64,000 nt of DNA. It comes from Bacteroidota bacterium (lineage in GTDB: Bacteria; Bacteroidota; Bacteroidia; Bacteroidales; F082). The notes beneath the pieces were generated by a model, which was not told the DNA's origin, did no database searches, and worked only from the letters and a program-made list of their open reading frames with translations. The position numbers and the translations under genes are program-made. The stretch covers positions 248,001 through 312,000 of the forward strand of contig WOUZ01000001.1 in the NCBI GenBank assembly GCA_009773165.1, written 5' to 3'. This document shows, piece by piece, positions 37,235-46,843 of this stretch (its first letter is position 1; the number at the start of each line of letters is the position of its first letter).

Positions 37235-39685
37235 TTACATTGTAAGTTGTATCTTCGACTTTACGAGTTGCGAAAGGGTTTCGTAAGTGTGTTGTCCGGG
37301 ATACACGGGGTCAAGAAACTCAACGCTCACTTTTTTCCATGGTTTGGGGAAGAAACTGCCGCGAGGCAAAGCATCAAAAGCACCTTTGATTGATACAGGT
37401 ACAATTGGAACATTAAGCTCACGACTAAGGATTGCGAAAGTTTTTTTAAAGTCACCCAGATTTCCATTAAAGGTACGTGTTCCTTCAGGAAAAATGATGA
37501 TCTTTTTATTGCTTTTCAACACCTCTCCCATTTTCTGGATAGATTCTTTGAGGTTATTGTTCAAGTCCATGATGATGATATTGTTTCTGTTAGCCAAAAA
37601 CTTGAGCCATTCCTGCCGGATATGTTTTTCCTTAGCATAGAAATAGGTCTTCTTGGCCTGATCGAAACGCAGGTAAGATGCAACAAAAAGACCATCAAAA
37701 AAGCTTTGATGATTGGGAGCCAAAATACATGGCCCGTCCGGAATTTTTTCCATTCCCGTGGAGCGGAAACGGAAATAAAGCTTAAAGAACACCCGTGAAG
37801 CCCACAAAGCAATATTTCCAGTGATCCAGGATGCGGGCAATTTAAGCGAAACTTTCTCCTGTAAAATATCTTTCCAGTTGATTTGAGTTTCCTCCATGCG
37901 TGTCTTATGTTCGCTAATCCACTTGGATAATTCAGCTACATTAGCAAAGTCGGCCATTGTGTGTGGCTCAGGTGAAACCCCGAATGTTTGCTGAAGAAAC
38001 GCCTGCAAACTCACTTTATCAAGCGAATCGAGTCCTAAATCCATTTCAAGATGATGTGTTGAGCGCACTTTTCTCCCTTTCTCCTTTTCGAGAAATGAAG
38101 AAACCATTACATAAACAGGATCGGATGGAGTTGTGATATCTGAATCAGCTTCTTCCTGCTGCTCAATGAGGCCTGCCAGTTTAAACCGTTGCAGTTTTCC
38201 CAAACGCGTGCGTGGCAACTCTTTATCAGTGAGATAGAATCGCATAATTTTTTTGTAGGAGGAGACACTCTTATTGAAAGGCTCAATAAGCTGTTTTTTT
38301 ATGGTTGCCTCATCGTCTCCGTTGCTAATTTCATTCAGTGCTTCTCGATTGGGTATAATCATCACCTGAAGCTGATCGTTGGCAAAAAACACGCCCAAAT
38401 CGGTCACAAGCTGCGACTTAAGAAGTTCTTCCTCGAGCTCAACAGGATTTACATTCTTGCCATTTGAAAGCACAATTATTTCTTTCTTTCGTCCGGTGAT
38501 ATACAGATAACCGTCGTTGTCAAGATGACCAAGATCACCTGTGTATAGCCAACCTTCTTTGAGCACCGCTGCTGTTTCTTCAGGTCGGTTATAATAACCT
38601 TTCATGATATTACCGCCGGCAGCAGTAATTTCTCCGTCAACAATACGGATATCTGTTCCTGGCATAGCTTCTCCGGGTGAACCGATGCGTACCCTTTTCG
38701 GCCTGGTGAAGGTAATCATAGGAGCTGCTTCGGTCATTCCATAGCCTTCAAGAACTTCAAAACCAAGTGTTTGGAAATCTTTACCCACTGCAGGATCTAA
38801 AGCTGCACCGCCTGAAACAAGACTTTCAACTGCGCCGCCCAACTTTTTATGCACAGCGCCAAATACTTTCTTTGAAAAAGCCGGAGATTGTAGTTTTTCA
38901 GCTAAGCCAAACAAAAGCCGCGCAACAGCGCTCTTATTTATCTTATCCATTACTCCTTTACGGATGGCAGCAAACAAACGGGGAACGCCAATGATAATAG
39001 TGATGCGGTTTTTTTGAAGTGTGCCCATAATATCTTCCGAAGCCATTGAAGGACTTATTGCCACCGAAGCTCCCACATAAAGCGGGATGATCATCGTACC
39101 CATAAGCGGGAAGATATGATGCAAAGGGAGAAGAATTAAAACACGTGAATCCTGGTTATAAATAGGAATATGTTGCGACACTGCATCAATATTCTGAATC
39201 AGGTTTGCAAAGCTGAGCATAACGCCTTTTGGGCTTCCTGTTGTTCCTGAAGTATATATAAGGACAGCTGTGGCATCCTTTTCAACCTGACGGAAAGCAG
39301 TTTCAGGAGCTGTGGCAACAGCATCTTCATGTTCATCTATAACTATTAACCGGGCCATGCTTCCATCTTGCTCCAACGCTTTGAGCATAGTTTCAAGCTT
39401 GTCTTTGGAACAGAAAACCACTTCAGGCTGACAATCATTGATGATATAAGCCACTTCGGAAACGGTTGCCATAAAATCAACCGGAACACCTATAGCTTTT
39501 TGCTGCCAGGCAGAGTAGAACGCAGCTATGTACCCAACCCTGTTTTCAGAAAAAACAACGACACGGGCAGCTTCTGAAACTGTGTATAAACCTGCAAAGT
39601 AATGAATACTTGCAATAAGTCCCTGGTAGGTGATGGTTTTGTCGCCCGACTGTATGGCTACTTTAGAGCCGTGATTTTTTATCAT
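37235..39685 (-). CDS. acyl-activating enzyme / ACP / PlsC acyltransferase fusion
   Basis: An 816-residue three-part enzyme. Residues 1-510 are an AMP-binding adenylation domain (YTSGTTGSPKGVM, GYGMTEAAP, YTGDLGHLDNDGYL, GRKKEIIV). Residues about 525-605 are an acyl carrier domain whose phosphopantetheine serine lies in LGLDSLDKV. Residues about 640-816 are a 1-acylglycerol-phosphate acyltransferase (PlsC) domain with NHQSFFD and FPEGTRT. It probably activates a fatty acid, carries it on its own ACP and places it on a lysophospholipid, as Aas does in Escherichia coli but with a built-in ACP. It is soluble or peripheral to the inner membrane. Confidence 0.88.
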   Translation of the reverse strand: MIKNHGSKVAIQSGDKTITYQGLIASIHYFAGLYTVSEAARVVVFSENRVGYIAAFYSAWQQKAIGVPVDFMATVSEVAYIINDCQPEVVFCSKDKLETMLKALEQDGSMARLIVIDEHEDAVATAPETAFRQVEKDATAVLIYTSGTTGSPKGVMLSFANLIQNIDAVSQHIPIYNQDSRVLILLPLHHIFPLMGTMIIPLYVGASVAISPSMASEDIMGTLQKNRITIIIGVPRLFAAIRKGVMDKINKSAVARLLFGLAEKLQSPAFSKKVFGAVHKKLGGAVESLVSGGAALDPAVGKDFQTLGFEVLEGYGMTEAAPMITFTRPKRVRIGSPGEAMPGTDIRIVDGEITAAGGNIMKGYYNRPEETAAVLKEGWLYTGDLGHLDNDGYLYITGRKKEIIVLSNGKNVNPVELEEELLKSQLVTDLGVFFANDQLQVMIIPNREALNEISNGDDEATIKKQLIEPFNKSVSSYKKIMRFYLTDKELPRTRLGKLQRFKLAGLIEQQEEADSDITTPSDPVYVMVSSFLEKEKGRKVRSTHHLEMDLGLDSLDKVSLQAFLQQTFGVSPEPHTMADFANVAELSKWISEHKTRMEETQINWKDILQEKVSLKLPASWITGNIALWASRVFFKLYFRFRSTGMEKIPDGPCILAPNHQSFFDGLFVASYLRFDQAKKTYFYAKEKHIRQEWLKFLANRNNIIIMDLNNNLKESIQKMGEVLKSNKKIIIFPEGTRTFNGNLGDFKKTFAILSRELNVPIVPVSIKGAFDALPRGSFFPKPWKKVSVEFLDPVYPGQHTYETLSQLVKSKIQLTM

Positions 39686-39801
39686 AAATATGCGTTATGC
39701 TTCAAGTAATTAAAAATTGTAAGTTAATATAAATGAAATCTTTACAAAAAACATTTGGATTAAAATTGTCAAAGATTTTTTTAGATAAGCCTACCATCTT
39801 G

Positions 39802-39809
39802 CAAAGATA
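39802..39809 (-). promoter_or_regulatory. -7 element TATCTTTG for the acyltransferase fusion
   Basis: The minus-strand sequence is an exact TAnnTTTG match 116 bases upstream of the fusion gene. No well-spaced -33 box is evident. Confidence 0.5.
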
Positions 39810-39813
39810 CGAC

Positions 39814-39834
39814 AAAAAAAGCCCTGAAGGCTGT
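39814..39834 (-). terminator. small hairpin with T-run, minus strand
   Basis: On the minus strand AGCC and GGCT pair around a five-base loop, followed by seven T residues. It lies downstream of the larger hairpin at 39884-39919. Confidence 0.5.
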
Positions 39835-39883
39835 TCCAGTTCCTAAGGATTGTTAAAGTGCTTAAAAACATAGCCCTACAACG

Positions 39884-39919
39884 AAAAATGGCTGCCGGCA
39901 ATGCTTTCCGGCAGCCATT
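39884..39919 (-). terminator. strong terminator left from a lost gene
   Basis: AATGGCTGCCGG (39887-39898) pairs perfectly with CCGGCAGCCATT (39908-39919), followed on the minus strand by a T-run. It lies just downstream of the receptor remnant at 39952-40026. Confidence 0.8.
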
Positions 39920-39951
39920 CAAGAATTGAAATTCTTCTAAAGAGATTTCAA

Positions 39952-40026
39952 TTAGAAAATCGAATAGTTCAAGGTTAGGAAGATATTACGGCCAGGAGCA
40001 TAAAGTGGTAGATCAGGTTTGCCATT
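39952..40026 (-). pseudogene. 3'-end remnant of a TonB-dependent receptor gene
   Basis: On the minus strand, 24 codons read NGKPDLPLYAPGRNIFLTL followed by NYSIF and a stop. This is the typical last strand of a TonB-dependent receptor, ending in an aromatic residue. An in-frame stop lies directly upstream, so the rest of the gene is missing. A strong terminator hairpin follows 32 bases downstream. A complete receptor gene lies at 43199-45976, but its ending (FKLGNYAAE) is different, so the relic is not a simple copy of it. Confidence 0.65.
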
Positions 40027-40083
40027 TTATTTATAAGATAATTTACCCAAATCCTGTAAAAAATTATTAACTGCTTTATAGGT

Positions 40084-40293
40084 TTACATTATAATAATGA
40101 GCGAGATTGAAACAATAGAAATAAGTACGAAAACATATCCCACAAAGAGAGGCCTTAAACTTGATGTCATTGGTGTAATGAAAAAAAGGTGAAAATCTTT
40201 TTGGAAAATCCAACAATAAATGTATACTAATTCCAGGATTGGTAAACAAGCGCTCGCAACGAAAATCTTTTGTTGTGTTTTTTCAGTTATCAA
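40084..40293 (-). other. doubtful small membrane ORF
   Basis: The frame has about 69 codons with two hydrophobic stretches (FVASACLPILELVYIYCWIF and FVGYVFVLISIVSISLIIIM). It has no ATG near its beginning: the apparent TTG start is the end of a perfect -7 element (TACTTTTG, minus strand). It is either a relic or a small protein with a non-standard start. The rest of the gap 39686-40399 holds only the hairpins, the receptor relic and the promoter listed separately. Confidence 0.25.
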
Positions 40294-40399
40294 AAGTAAC
40301 AGTTTTTAACCACACAAAGAGTCAGGAAACCAATTGAAATAAAGATATCGGGCGAAAACGACCCTGGTTAATAAAAGTAAACTCCTTCTAATATTAGGC

Positions 40400-42046
40400 T
40401 TAATCCTTAATATTGAATCGTTTGACAGCATATGCTATCTCACCATTTGAAAGAATTGCAGTTGCTACAATTGCGAAATTTCCTGATGTATCACCTGTTT
40501 TGAATGAAAGGGAAATCTTTTTTTCTGGATTTAATGTCACATTTGGCCACCATCCAATCGTGTTCCGAGGGTCAGGATTATCTGCATTAGAATTGATTAC
40601 TTTTTGTTGCTTAGTTGCTGGATCAAATAATTCATAAGCAACAAAAATACCTGAACTTGGCAAATCGATCCCTCCAAAATCACCTTTTCTCGAGATAAGG
40701 CTAATAATGCCACCATATGTTAAATCACCTTTTATGTAAGGTTCATTTACTATTTCAATGCGTTCAATCTGTTGGGGAGCAACTGAAAGTACCTTCTCGG
40801 GGTCATCAATAGCAACAAGATCGATCATTACAAGCGGATCATAAATTGCTAATGCTCCGTTCGTTCCAAGCACTTTGAAATACCTTGATCCATTTCTTTT
40901 CCGAACCCTTGCCATACCCGGCAATTCATTGAAATATTCTTCCAATGTAGGCAGTTGCACATATCTATCGATATCAACAACATGCGTTGGTTTTCCATAG
41001 AAGGCTCTTTCGTCAGGCGATATGGGTAAAAGTTCGGTTTTACCTGAAACCGGGAAAAAGCCATCCACTTGATGATTAACGGCCATCTTTAGTGCAGATG
41101 CACGCGCCACTGAATCAAGCTCAAAATATAAAGCAGGCAGTTTCACATCGATGCTGCAAAAATCCTTGTCGATGTGGACAACAGTTTTTTTATCAGTAGC
41201 AAGTTGGGCACAAATAAATAAGTCGCGCTCGCCGATGCCATCTGGTAGTGCAAAGAAAAACCTTCCGTTTTCATCGGTTTGGCGTGCCATAAATTCCTTA
41301 TTTTGATCTACAACAGTAAGATTGATATGTTGCGAAGGCACACCTTCGCCCGTTTCTTCATCCACCAATTGCCCGCTGAGACTTATACCTTTTGTTTCAG
41401 GCATGTAATAAATAGTAGTGGAGATTGAATCAGAAAACACGGGCTGCCAAAGCAAGGATTGTACTGCTTCCTCTGGCACAACAGAAAATGAAAATGACAC
41501 AATATCAAGATCATTTCGGATCATATCTACTTCAAAAACAACGTTTTCACGTGTTATTATTTCTTTTTTCTGAAGTTGAATAATAAAGGCCTTCGGTTCA
41601 GCAAGGTTTTGAGGTTCTAATGTGTTTGTTCCCGTCATGGTCTCATTACGTGTTGGGTTAATCACTTTAATGAGTTTCCAGGCATAAGATCCTGGACCTT
41701 GATTCCGCATCCATTTAGTGTATGCTCTGAGGTAATAATATCCTGACAGAAGATCAGCAGGAACAACTAGCTGTCCGGAAGAGGAGGAACTATCAACAGG
41801 TGTTTTAATTCCTTCGATTTGTTTACCAGTTGCATCAAGGAGCTCCACATAAAGTACTTTGCTTAACTGTTGGTTGTTAACTGATGTCAGGTGAGCAAAA
41901 AAAGCAATTGACTCCCCAGCTATATACACACTTCTGTCGCATGACAGGTATACTTTTTCAGTTATCTCATCAGGTAGAACATTTAAAGGTGCTAACGCAA
42001 TCAGTGTCAGCAGTAAGGATATGGTTATAGGTTTGATTTTTTGCAT
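40400..42046 (-). CDS. MG2-like domain exported protein of the TonB receptor operon
   Basis: A 548-residue protein starting at the ATG at 42046, eight bases after the DUF4249 stop. The signal peptide includes PITISLLLTLIALAP. The N-terminal domain (KVYLSCDRSVYIAGESIAFFAHL, then YYLRAYTKWMRN) resembles the macroglobulin MG2 fold. A later part has a carboxypeptidase-regulatory-like repeat (GISLSGQLVDEETGEGVPSQ) and a plug-like stretch (GGIISLISRKGDFG), recalling receptor plug domains. It is the last gene of a four-gene operon. The ligand is unknown; a periplasmic accessory role in transport or surface assembly is inferred. Confidence 0.75.
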   Translation of the reverse strand: MQKIKPITISLLLTLIALAPLNVLPDEITEKVYLSCDRSVYIAGESIAFFAHLTSVNNQQLSKVLYVELLDATGKQIEGIKTPVDSSSSSGQLVVPADLLSGYYYLRAYTKWMRNQGPGSYAWKLIKVINPTRNETMTGTNTLEPQNLAEPKAFIIQLQKKEIITRENVVFEVDMIRNDLDIVSFSFSVVPEEAVQSLLWQPVFSDSISTTIYYMPETKGISLSGQLVDEETGEGVPSQHINLTVVDQNKEFMARQTDENGRFFFALPDGIGERDLFICAQLATDKKTVVHIDKDFCSIDVKLPALYFELDSVARASALKMAVNHQVDGFFPVSGKTELLPISPDERAFYGKPTHVVDIDRYVQLPTLEEYFNELPGMARVRKRNGSRYFKVLGTNGALAIYDPLVMIDLVAIDDPEKVLSVAPQQIERIEIVNEPYIKGDLTYGGIISLISRKGDFGGIDLPSSGIFVAYELFDPATKQQKVINSNADNPDPRNTIGWWPNVTLNPEKKISLSFKTGDTSGNFAIVATAILSNGEIAYAVKRFNIKD

Positions 42047-42054
42047 AATTATAA

Positions 42055-43212
42055 TTAACGGGGCCAAAAGTCAGGTTTAACATTTACCCCACCTAGTGCA
42101 AGGCAATTGACACACTCTTCGTTCAAAACCACCAAGTAATAAGTTTCTTCATCACCCATCAGATAGGCAGGATATTCATAAGGACGAATCTCTTTTAAAC
42201 CTTGTCTTTCGAGTGCCGAAGGATTACAAAATGTTGAGAAATCAAGCGTTACCCCTCCATTATCGAAGATGAACAGTCTTTTACTTCTCATTGAACTTAC
42301 TCCAAAGAATCCCAAAACTTCTTTATCACCTGAGCTGTAATGCAAATTTCCCCTTACCGGAACGGGCTGTTTTTCAAATAGTCCAGCGTCTTGTTCGTTG
42401 TTAAGGCGCATCTGTTCCCAATAACGGTAAGCTTCATCGCTCAAGGTGTATTGTTTGATGTTAACACTGTAACCAAAGGCAAGTCGAGATGTTCGGCTAC
42501 TTACAAAATGCAGTGGAAATTTTAAAAAACGATTATCGCTCAGGTTATTGGTATTAATAGAAAAAACATACGGTACATTTTGAGTATTCCAGCAAATTTT
42601 ACGCGAATAATCGGGTGGCTCAACCCTGTGAACCGAACCATCGTAGTACCATTGCAAAGGATAGTCGGCATGATACTCCCATGTTTCAATACTTTCCCAG
42701 CGGTAATACCTGCTATGCTGTGGTTCTGCTTCAAGGTCAACATAAAACTGAATACCGGTTGTTTGATCACCTATCTGATTCCCAAAAAGGGTGTCAACTT
42801 CCCAATAAACGTCTCCGAGTGAAGGTCCTTCCGACATGCGATCGAAATCAGAAGTGATATTATCACCTTCCGAAGTGATAATTTCGAGTTTAAACGCCTT
42901 GCCAGGTATCAGAAAAGCAGAAGGTATATGTCCTTGATAATCACCATTGCCATTGTAAAAAAAATCAAAACTTTCGCCTGTTTCAGCTTGCACAATCACA
43001 GAGCAACCTTCAGCTGGTATATAAGCCGGGTCGTCAATGGGTGATGTTTTTGATATGTTGATCGTTTGAATCACATCACTGTCATTTATCTGGCCATTGA
43101 CAACATACTTGATTTGATCATCCAACCGTATATCGGGTGTATATGGCTTAATGCAGGATGTTAGCGTAGCCAATAACCAAACCACATAAAGAAATTGTCT
43201 ATTCTGCTGCAT
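42055..43212 (-). CDS. DUF4249 lipoprotein
   Basis: A 385-residue lipoprotein. The lipobox is LTSC, followed by IKPYTPDI and the DUF4249 pattern (KYVVNGQINDSD, then ISKTSPIDDPAYIP). DUF4249 proteins accompany TonB-dependent receptors in Bacteroidota and are thought to sit on the outer membrane as part of the same transport unit. The ATG at 43212 overlaps the receptor's end by 14 bases. A Cys pair near the C-terminus (EECVNCLALGG) may form a disulfide or bind metal; this is speculation. Confidence 0.85.
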   Translation of the reverse strand: MQQNRQFLYVVWLLATLTSCIKPYTPDIRLDDQIKYVVNGQINDSDVIQTINISKTSPIDDPAYIPAEGCSVIVQAETGESFDFFYNGNGDYQGHIPSAFLIPGKAFKLEIITSEGDNITSDFDRMSEGPSLGDVYWEVDTLFGNQIGDQTTGIQFYVDLEAEPQHSRYYRWESIETWEYHADYPLQWYYDGSVHRVEPPDYSRKICWNTQNVPYVFSINTNNLSDNRFLKFPLHFVSSRTSRLAFGYSVNIKQYTLSDEAYRYWEQMRLNNEQDAGLFEKQPVPVRGNLHYSSGDKEVLGFFGVSSMRSKRLFIFDNGGVTLDFSTFCNPSALERQGLKEIRPYEYPAYLMGDEETYYLVVLNEECVNCLALGGVNVKPDFWPR

Positions 43213-45976
43213 AGTTACCAAGTTTAAAGATCCATGTGGCGGTCAAAATTGGAACTCCTATCACCGAATACTGATAGCTTTTTATCTTTCCCTCCTCGTT
43301 TTTAAAGTATACTGAATAGGGGTTTTCCCTTCCGGTCAGATTGTAAACACTGATAACCAATGAGCTGTGGATAAATTTTTCTTTTTTTAAACTTCCCTCC
43401 AGTGTAAGTGATAAATCTGTTCTAAAATAGTCGGGGATGCGATAAGCATTGCGATTGGAATAATCGAGCATAGGAACACCATTCACATAATAGAATGAGG
43501 TTGGGAATGTAACAGGCCGACCGCTTTGGTAAGTTACAACAGATGAAAGTGTTAATCGCCTTCTAATATGATAGTTAACAACCAGATTTACCACATGAGG
43601 TATATCGTGATTTGAAGGGTAAACCAATCCGTTGTTGATTGTGTTTAATTTATTTACATCATCAACCTGAATTAACGACCTGGAATAGGTATAAGACAAC
43701 CAGCCGTCAATTTTACGGTTGTTTCTTTTGAGAAAAAACTCAAATCCATAAGATTTCTGGGTTCCTTGCAGAACGGCAGTTTCAACATGTGGCGACTTTA
43801 AAAAATCAGCTCCATCCCTAAACTCAGGGAAGTTTTTTGCCTGTTTATAATATACCTCAAAAGAGGTTTCCAAACCCCACTGTTTCAAATTGCGGAAAAC
43901 ACCCATCGAAACCTGATTGCTTCGAGAGGGTTTCAAATGGTAATCGGCGAGTTTCCATTGAGCACTGGGAGAAATACTAACTGTATTATTGAGCAAAAAC
44001 AGGTGCTGATGCATTTGGTTGAATGCAAACTTTAATGAGCCATTTTCGTCGGTACTGTAGTTTACTGCTGCCCTGATATCTGGTTCAGTGTACCATTTTA
44101 AAGGCTGATTATTGGAGAAACTTAGCGTATCTTCAATAAACCTCAGGTCTTTTGGTAGCCCTGAAGCATATACAAGTACATCATCAGGACCAAGAGGATT
44201 AAAAACACTGAAACGTAATCCCAATGTTAAGCTCAGACGGGGATTAGGTTCATATGTATCTGATATATAAACAGATGATTCGAGTCCTTTTTCTTCTCCA
44301 AGTTCGACCGGGATGCGTAATGACAAAATTCCCAGCGGCGACACCGTACCTCTATCCAACTTATAAAGGGTTGAACCAATGCCATAATCGAGGGTGTGAC
44401 TTGAATTTATAACATGTTTAAAGTCGAGCCGGGCTTCATAATGCGATGTTTGGTATGCGTGCTCATAGGCCGACGAAATTTGTTGACGATCTGTTGTTTT
44501 AAAGCTATAATCAGCAGCAATCAACGACAGTTCGCCGCGCAGCATCGCATTTACAGTACGACTGATGCTAAGTGATACACCTGAGTTTGTATAATTGTAA
44601 TCATTTATATCGGCCAGTCGAAAACGGTCATAACTTCGATAGGCAAAAGCAGCAATCTGGGTTTTTTGCACATCGAAATTTACCGCAGCTGCAAAATCGT
44701 TAAAATTGGCTGAGGAGGCTCTTATTGTTGGGTCTTCAATACGCTCAAGCATCCAGTCAGAATAAGAGGTGCGGGCACTAAGCAGAACTGAACAGGTGTC
44801 TCTGATAATTGGACCTTCAACAACTAGATTGCCGGTTATCGGACTGATACCACCATGAACCGAAAAACGTTTTCTGTTTCCCTGACGTGTCGTAATATTA
44901 AAAACAGAAGATAGCCTGCCTCCAAACTGAGCAGGTATATGCCCTTTATAAACGGAGAAATCACGAATAATTTCAGAATTAAAAGCTGGAAAGAAACCAA
45001 AAAGGTGAGATGTGTTATATACAGGTATCTTATTGATATAGAATGCATTTTGATCTGATCCTCCGCCTCTTACGTTAATTCCCGAAGTGCCTTCACCTGT
45101 GTTTACAATGCCCGGCAGCATACTTGAAATTTTCAACACATCACGCTCACCCATCATCATGGGAAGTTCTTTAATGGTCTTCATGGCAATTTTGTCCAGC
45201 CCGGGGTCTTTAGATTTCATGCTCATCTGCTTATCACCATACACCACAAACTCCTTCATTTGAATCACCGTTCTGCCCAACTCAATTGTAAAGTTGCCAT
45301 CGTTATACACATCAAATAAGTAGTTTTTACGCTCATATCCAAGATAATCAATACGAACAGCATGTTTCCCAGGACGTAATAAAAGCGTAGCGAAACCATT
45401 CTCATCCGTAACAACACCTGTCTCAAGATCGGGAAAGTAAAGTGTGGCATTATAGATTGGCTCTCCGCTGTCCTTATCCAGGATACGTCCAAGGATTTTT
45501 GCTTTACCAGTAGTTTTTATTGCGCCAGCATTTCCAATCCGTATTGTTTTAACAACTTCAGGAGCTCTGCCTGTAAGGTACTTTTCTTCAGCAGTTGTTT
45601 TCTTTTCGATAGCATCACTAACATCTTGTGACTCGGAGAGAATGGGCTGAAAAGGAGGCAACCCGGTGTATAAATTTATTTCCGGAAGTACCACAAGATG
45701 CTTATTCCATTCTGAAACTCTTAAATTAGTGCCACTAATCGTTTTTTCAACCAATGCCAATACACTCAAACTATCTTCTTTCAAAGTAACCTGAATGTTT
45801 TTTACAGACTCCTTTTGGTAAAAAATGCGTACTCCCGTTTCATTGAAAATGAAGGATGCAAATTCGGCGTAAGATGCATTTCGAAGATTACAGCTTACCT
45901 TTTTTTGGGGATCATCGGCTAAAACTGCATTTGCAATCAGCAGCCAAACTAACAGAAGAATAGATAATCGCTTCAT
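43199..45976 (-). CDS. TonB-dependent receptor with STN domain
   Basis: A 925-residue outer-membrane receptor. The order is: signal peptide (ending VLADD), an STN domain (about 30-100), a carboxypeptidase-regulatory-like repeat (about 160-245: GRILDKDSGEPIYNATLYF), a plug (GTSGINVRGGGSDQNAFYIN) and a 22-strand-type barrel to the C-terminus. An STN domain often signals regulation by an anti-sigma factor, but no sigma/anti-sigma pair lies nearby. It overlaps the preceding unknown gene by four bases and the DUF4249 gene by 14, so all are co-translated. The substrate is not evident. Confidence 0.92.
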   Translation of the reverse strand: MKRLSILLLVWLLIANAVLADDPQKKVSCNLRNASYAEFASFIFNETGVRIFYQKESVKNIQVTLKEDSLSVLALVEKTISGTNLRVSEWNKHLVVLPEINLYTGLPPFQPILSESQDVSDAIEKKTTAEEKYLTGRAPEVVKTIRIGNAGAIKTTGKAKILGRILDKDSGEPIYNATLYFPDLETGVVTDENGFATLLLRPGKHAVRIDYLGYERKNYLFDVYNDGNFTIELGRTVIQMKEFVVYGDKQMSMKSKDPGLDKIAMKTIKELPMMMGERDVLKISSMLPGIVNTGEGTSGINVRGGGSDQNAFYINKIPVYNTSHLFGFFPAFNSEIIRDFSVYKGHIPAQFGGRLSSVFNITTRQGNRKRFSVHGGISPITGNLVVEGPIIRDTCSVLLSARTSYSDWMLERIEDPTIRASSANFNDFAAAVNFDVQKTQIAAFAYRSYDRFRLADINDYNYTNSGVSLSISRTVNAMLRGELSLIAADYSFKTTDRQQISSAYEHAYQTSHYEARLDFKHVINSSHTLDYGIGSTLYKLDRGTVSPLGILSLRIPVELGEEKGLESSVYISDTYEPNPRLSLTLGLRFSVFNPLGPDDVLVYASGLPKDLRFIEDTLSFSNNQPLKWYTEPDIRAAVNYSTDENGSLKFAFNQMHQHLFLLNNTVSISPSAQWKLADYHLKPSRSNQVSMGVFRNLKQWGLETSFEVYYKQAKNFPEFRDGADFLKSPHVETAVLQGTQKSYGFEFFLKRNNRKIDGWLSYTYSRSLIQVDDVNKLNTINNGLVYPSNHDIPHVVNLVVNYHIRRRLTLSSVVTYQSGRPVTFPTSFYYVNGVPMLDYSNRNAYRIPDYFRTDLSLTLEGSLKKEKFIHSSLVISVYNLTGRENPYSVYFKNEEGKIKSYQYSVIGVPILTATWIFKLGNYAAE

Positions 45977-46710
45977 GGGGCAAAGGTTTTACTGCATTCA
46001 GATACAAAAAGTCCCATCTGATAATCAGTGGCACGATGAAGCTTGATTTTATGCTTTTTAATGATTGATTTCAACTTTTCTCTTTCGTCGCTCGCAAAAA
46101 GACGAAGAAAGGAACGCTTGTTTTTGAAACTGTAAAGTTTTTGGTTCCGGATTAGCATTGCGTTTTTCTTTGGATCAGAAAATACATGATTTGAAGCACC
46201 AAGCCGGGTATCCAATGCAATGAGTTTATACCATGAATATACAATTCCAAAGGCTTCATCTCCAATAATTTGGTCATATCTAATTACAGAATCAACACCT
46301 GTAAAAGGGATAAATTTCATATCCCCCAATGTGAAAGCATCAAGAAATGCATCAGAAACAATTAATTGTCCCTGAGCCCCAAGTTCATTATGATAGCCAA
46401 GAACAATTACTTTGTTAAAAATATCATACTTAAGTGGAAGGTTCTGATATACTTGTCCGCGGAGCACTAAAGTGCCGTCAACAAAATCAGCACCATTTAA
46501 ATACGGATTACCGCTTGTTCCTGGAGGTGGGAAAAAATTGTAAATTTTTCCGTTTTGTAGCAGTGGATCAGCTCCATAGATGGTATCGGGAACAACAGTG
46601 CGCTCCTGACAAAAGATCTCAACCGGGACCATTGTCAAGCCAATGAAAAAAGCCAAAACAACATGTTTTATTAAAAGATGCTGATGAAGGAAACCCAGGA
46701 ATTGAAACAA
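45973..46710 (-). CDS. exported protein of unknown function heading the receptor operon
   Basis: A 245-residue protein. The start is TTG at 46710, since no ATG occurs early in the frame. The N-terminus carries a hydrophobic segment (HVVLAFFIGLTMVPVEIF) and then CQERTV. The mature part is beta-rich with PFTGVDSVIRY. I recognise no family. The last 50 residues are basic (KLKSIIKKHKIKLHR). It overlaps the receptor start by four bases and lies behind a good -7 element, so it heads this four-gene operon and may be specific to its function. Confidence 0.7.
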   Translation of the reverse strand: MFQFLGFLHQHLLIKHVVLAFFIGLTMVPVEIFCQERTVVPDTIYGADPLLQNGKIYNFFPPPGTSGNPYLNGADFVDGTLVLRGQVYQNLPLKYDIFNKVIVLGYHNELGAQGQLIVSDAFLDAFTLGDMKFIPFTGVDSVIRYDQIIGDEAFGIVYSWYKLIALDTRLGASNHVFSDPKKNAMLIRNQKLYSFKNKRSFLRLFASDEREKLKSIIKKHKIKLHRATDYQMGLFVSECSKTFAP

Positions 46711-46728
46711 TTTTATTTAATTTAATTG

Positions 46729-46736
46729 CAAACCTA
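46729..46736 (-). promoter_or_regulatory. -7 element TAGGTTTG for the receptor operon
   Basis: The minus-strand sequence is an exact TAnnTTTG match 18 bases upstream of the TTG start at 46710. This leaves a very short leader. No -33 box is evident. Confidence 0.5.
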
Positions 46737-46843
46737 CCTAAATTAAACATACCGGATCATCTGATTATTTCATGCATACGTTTATTTCGTTAAAAGTATG
46801 ATATTTTTTTGTCAATTTGTATCCCTCAAATCAAAGTTTTAAA

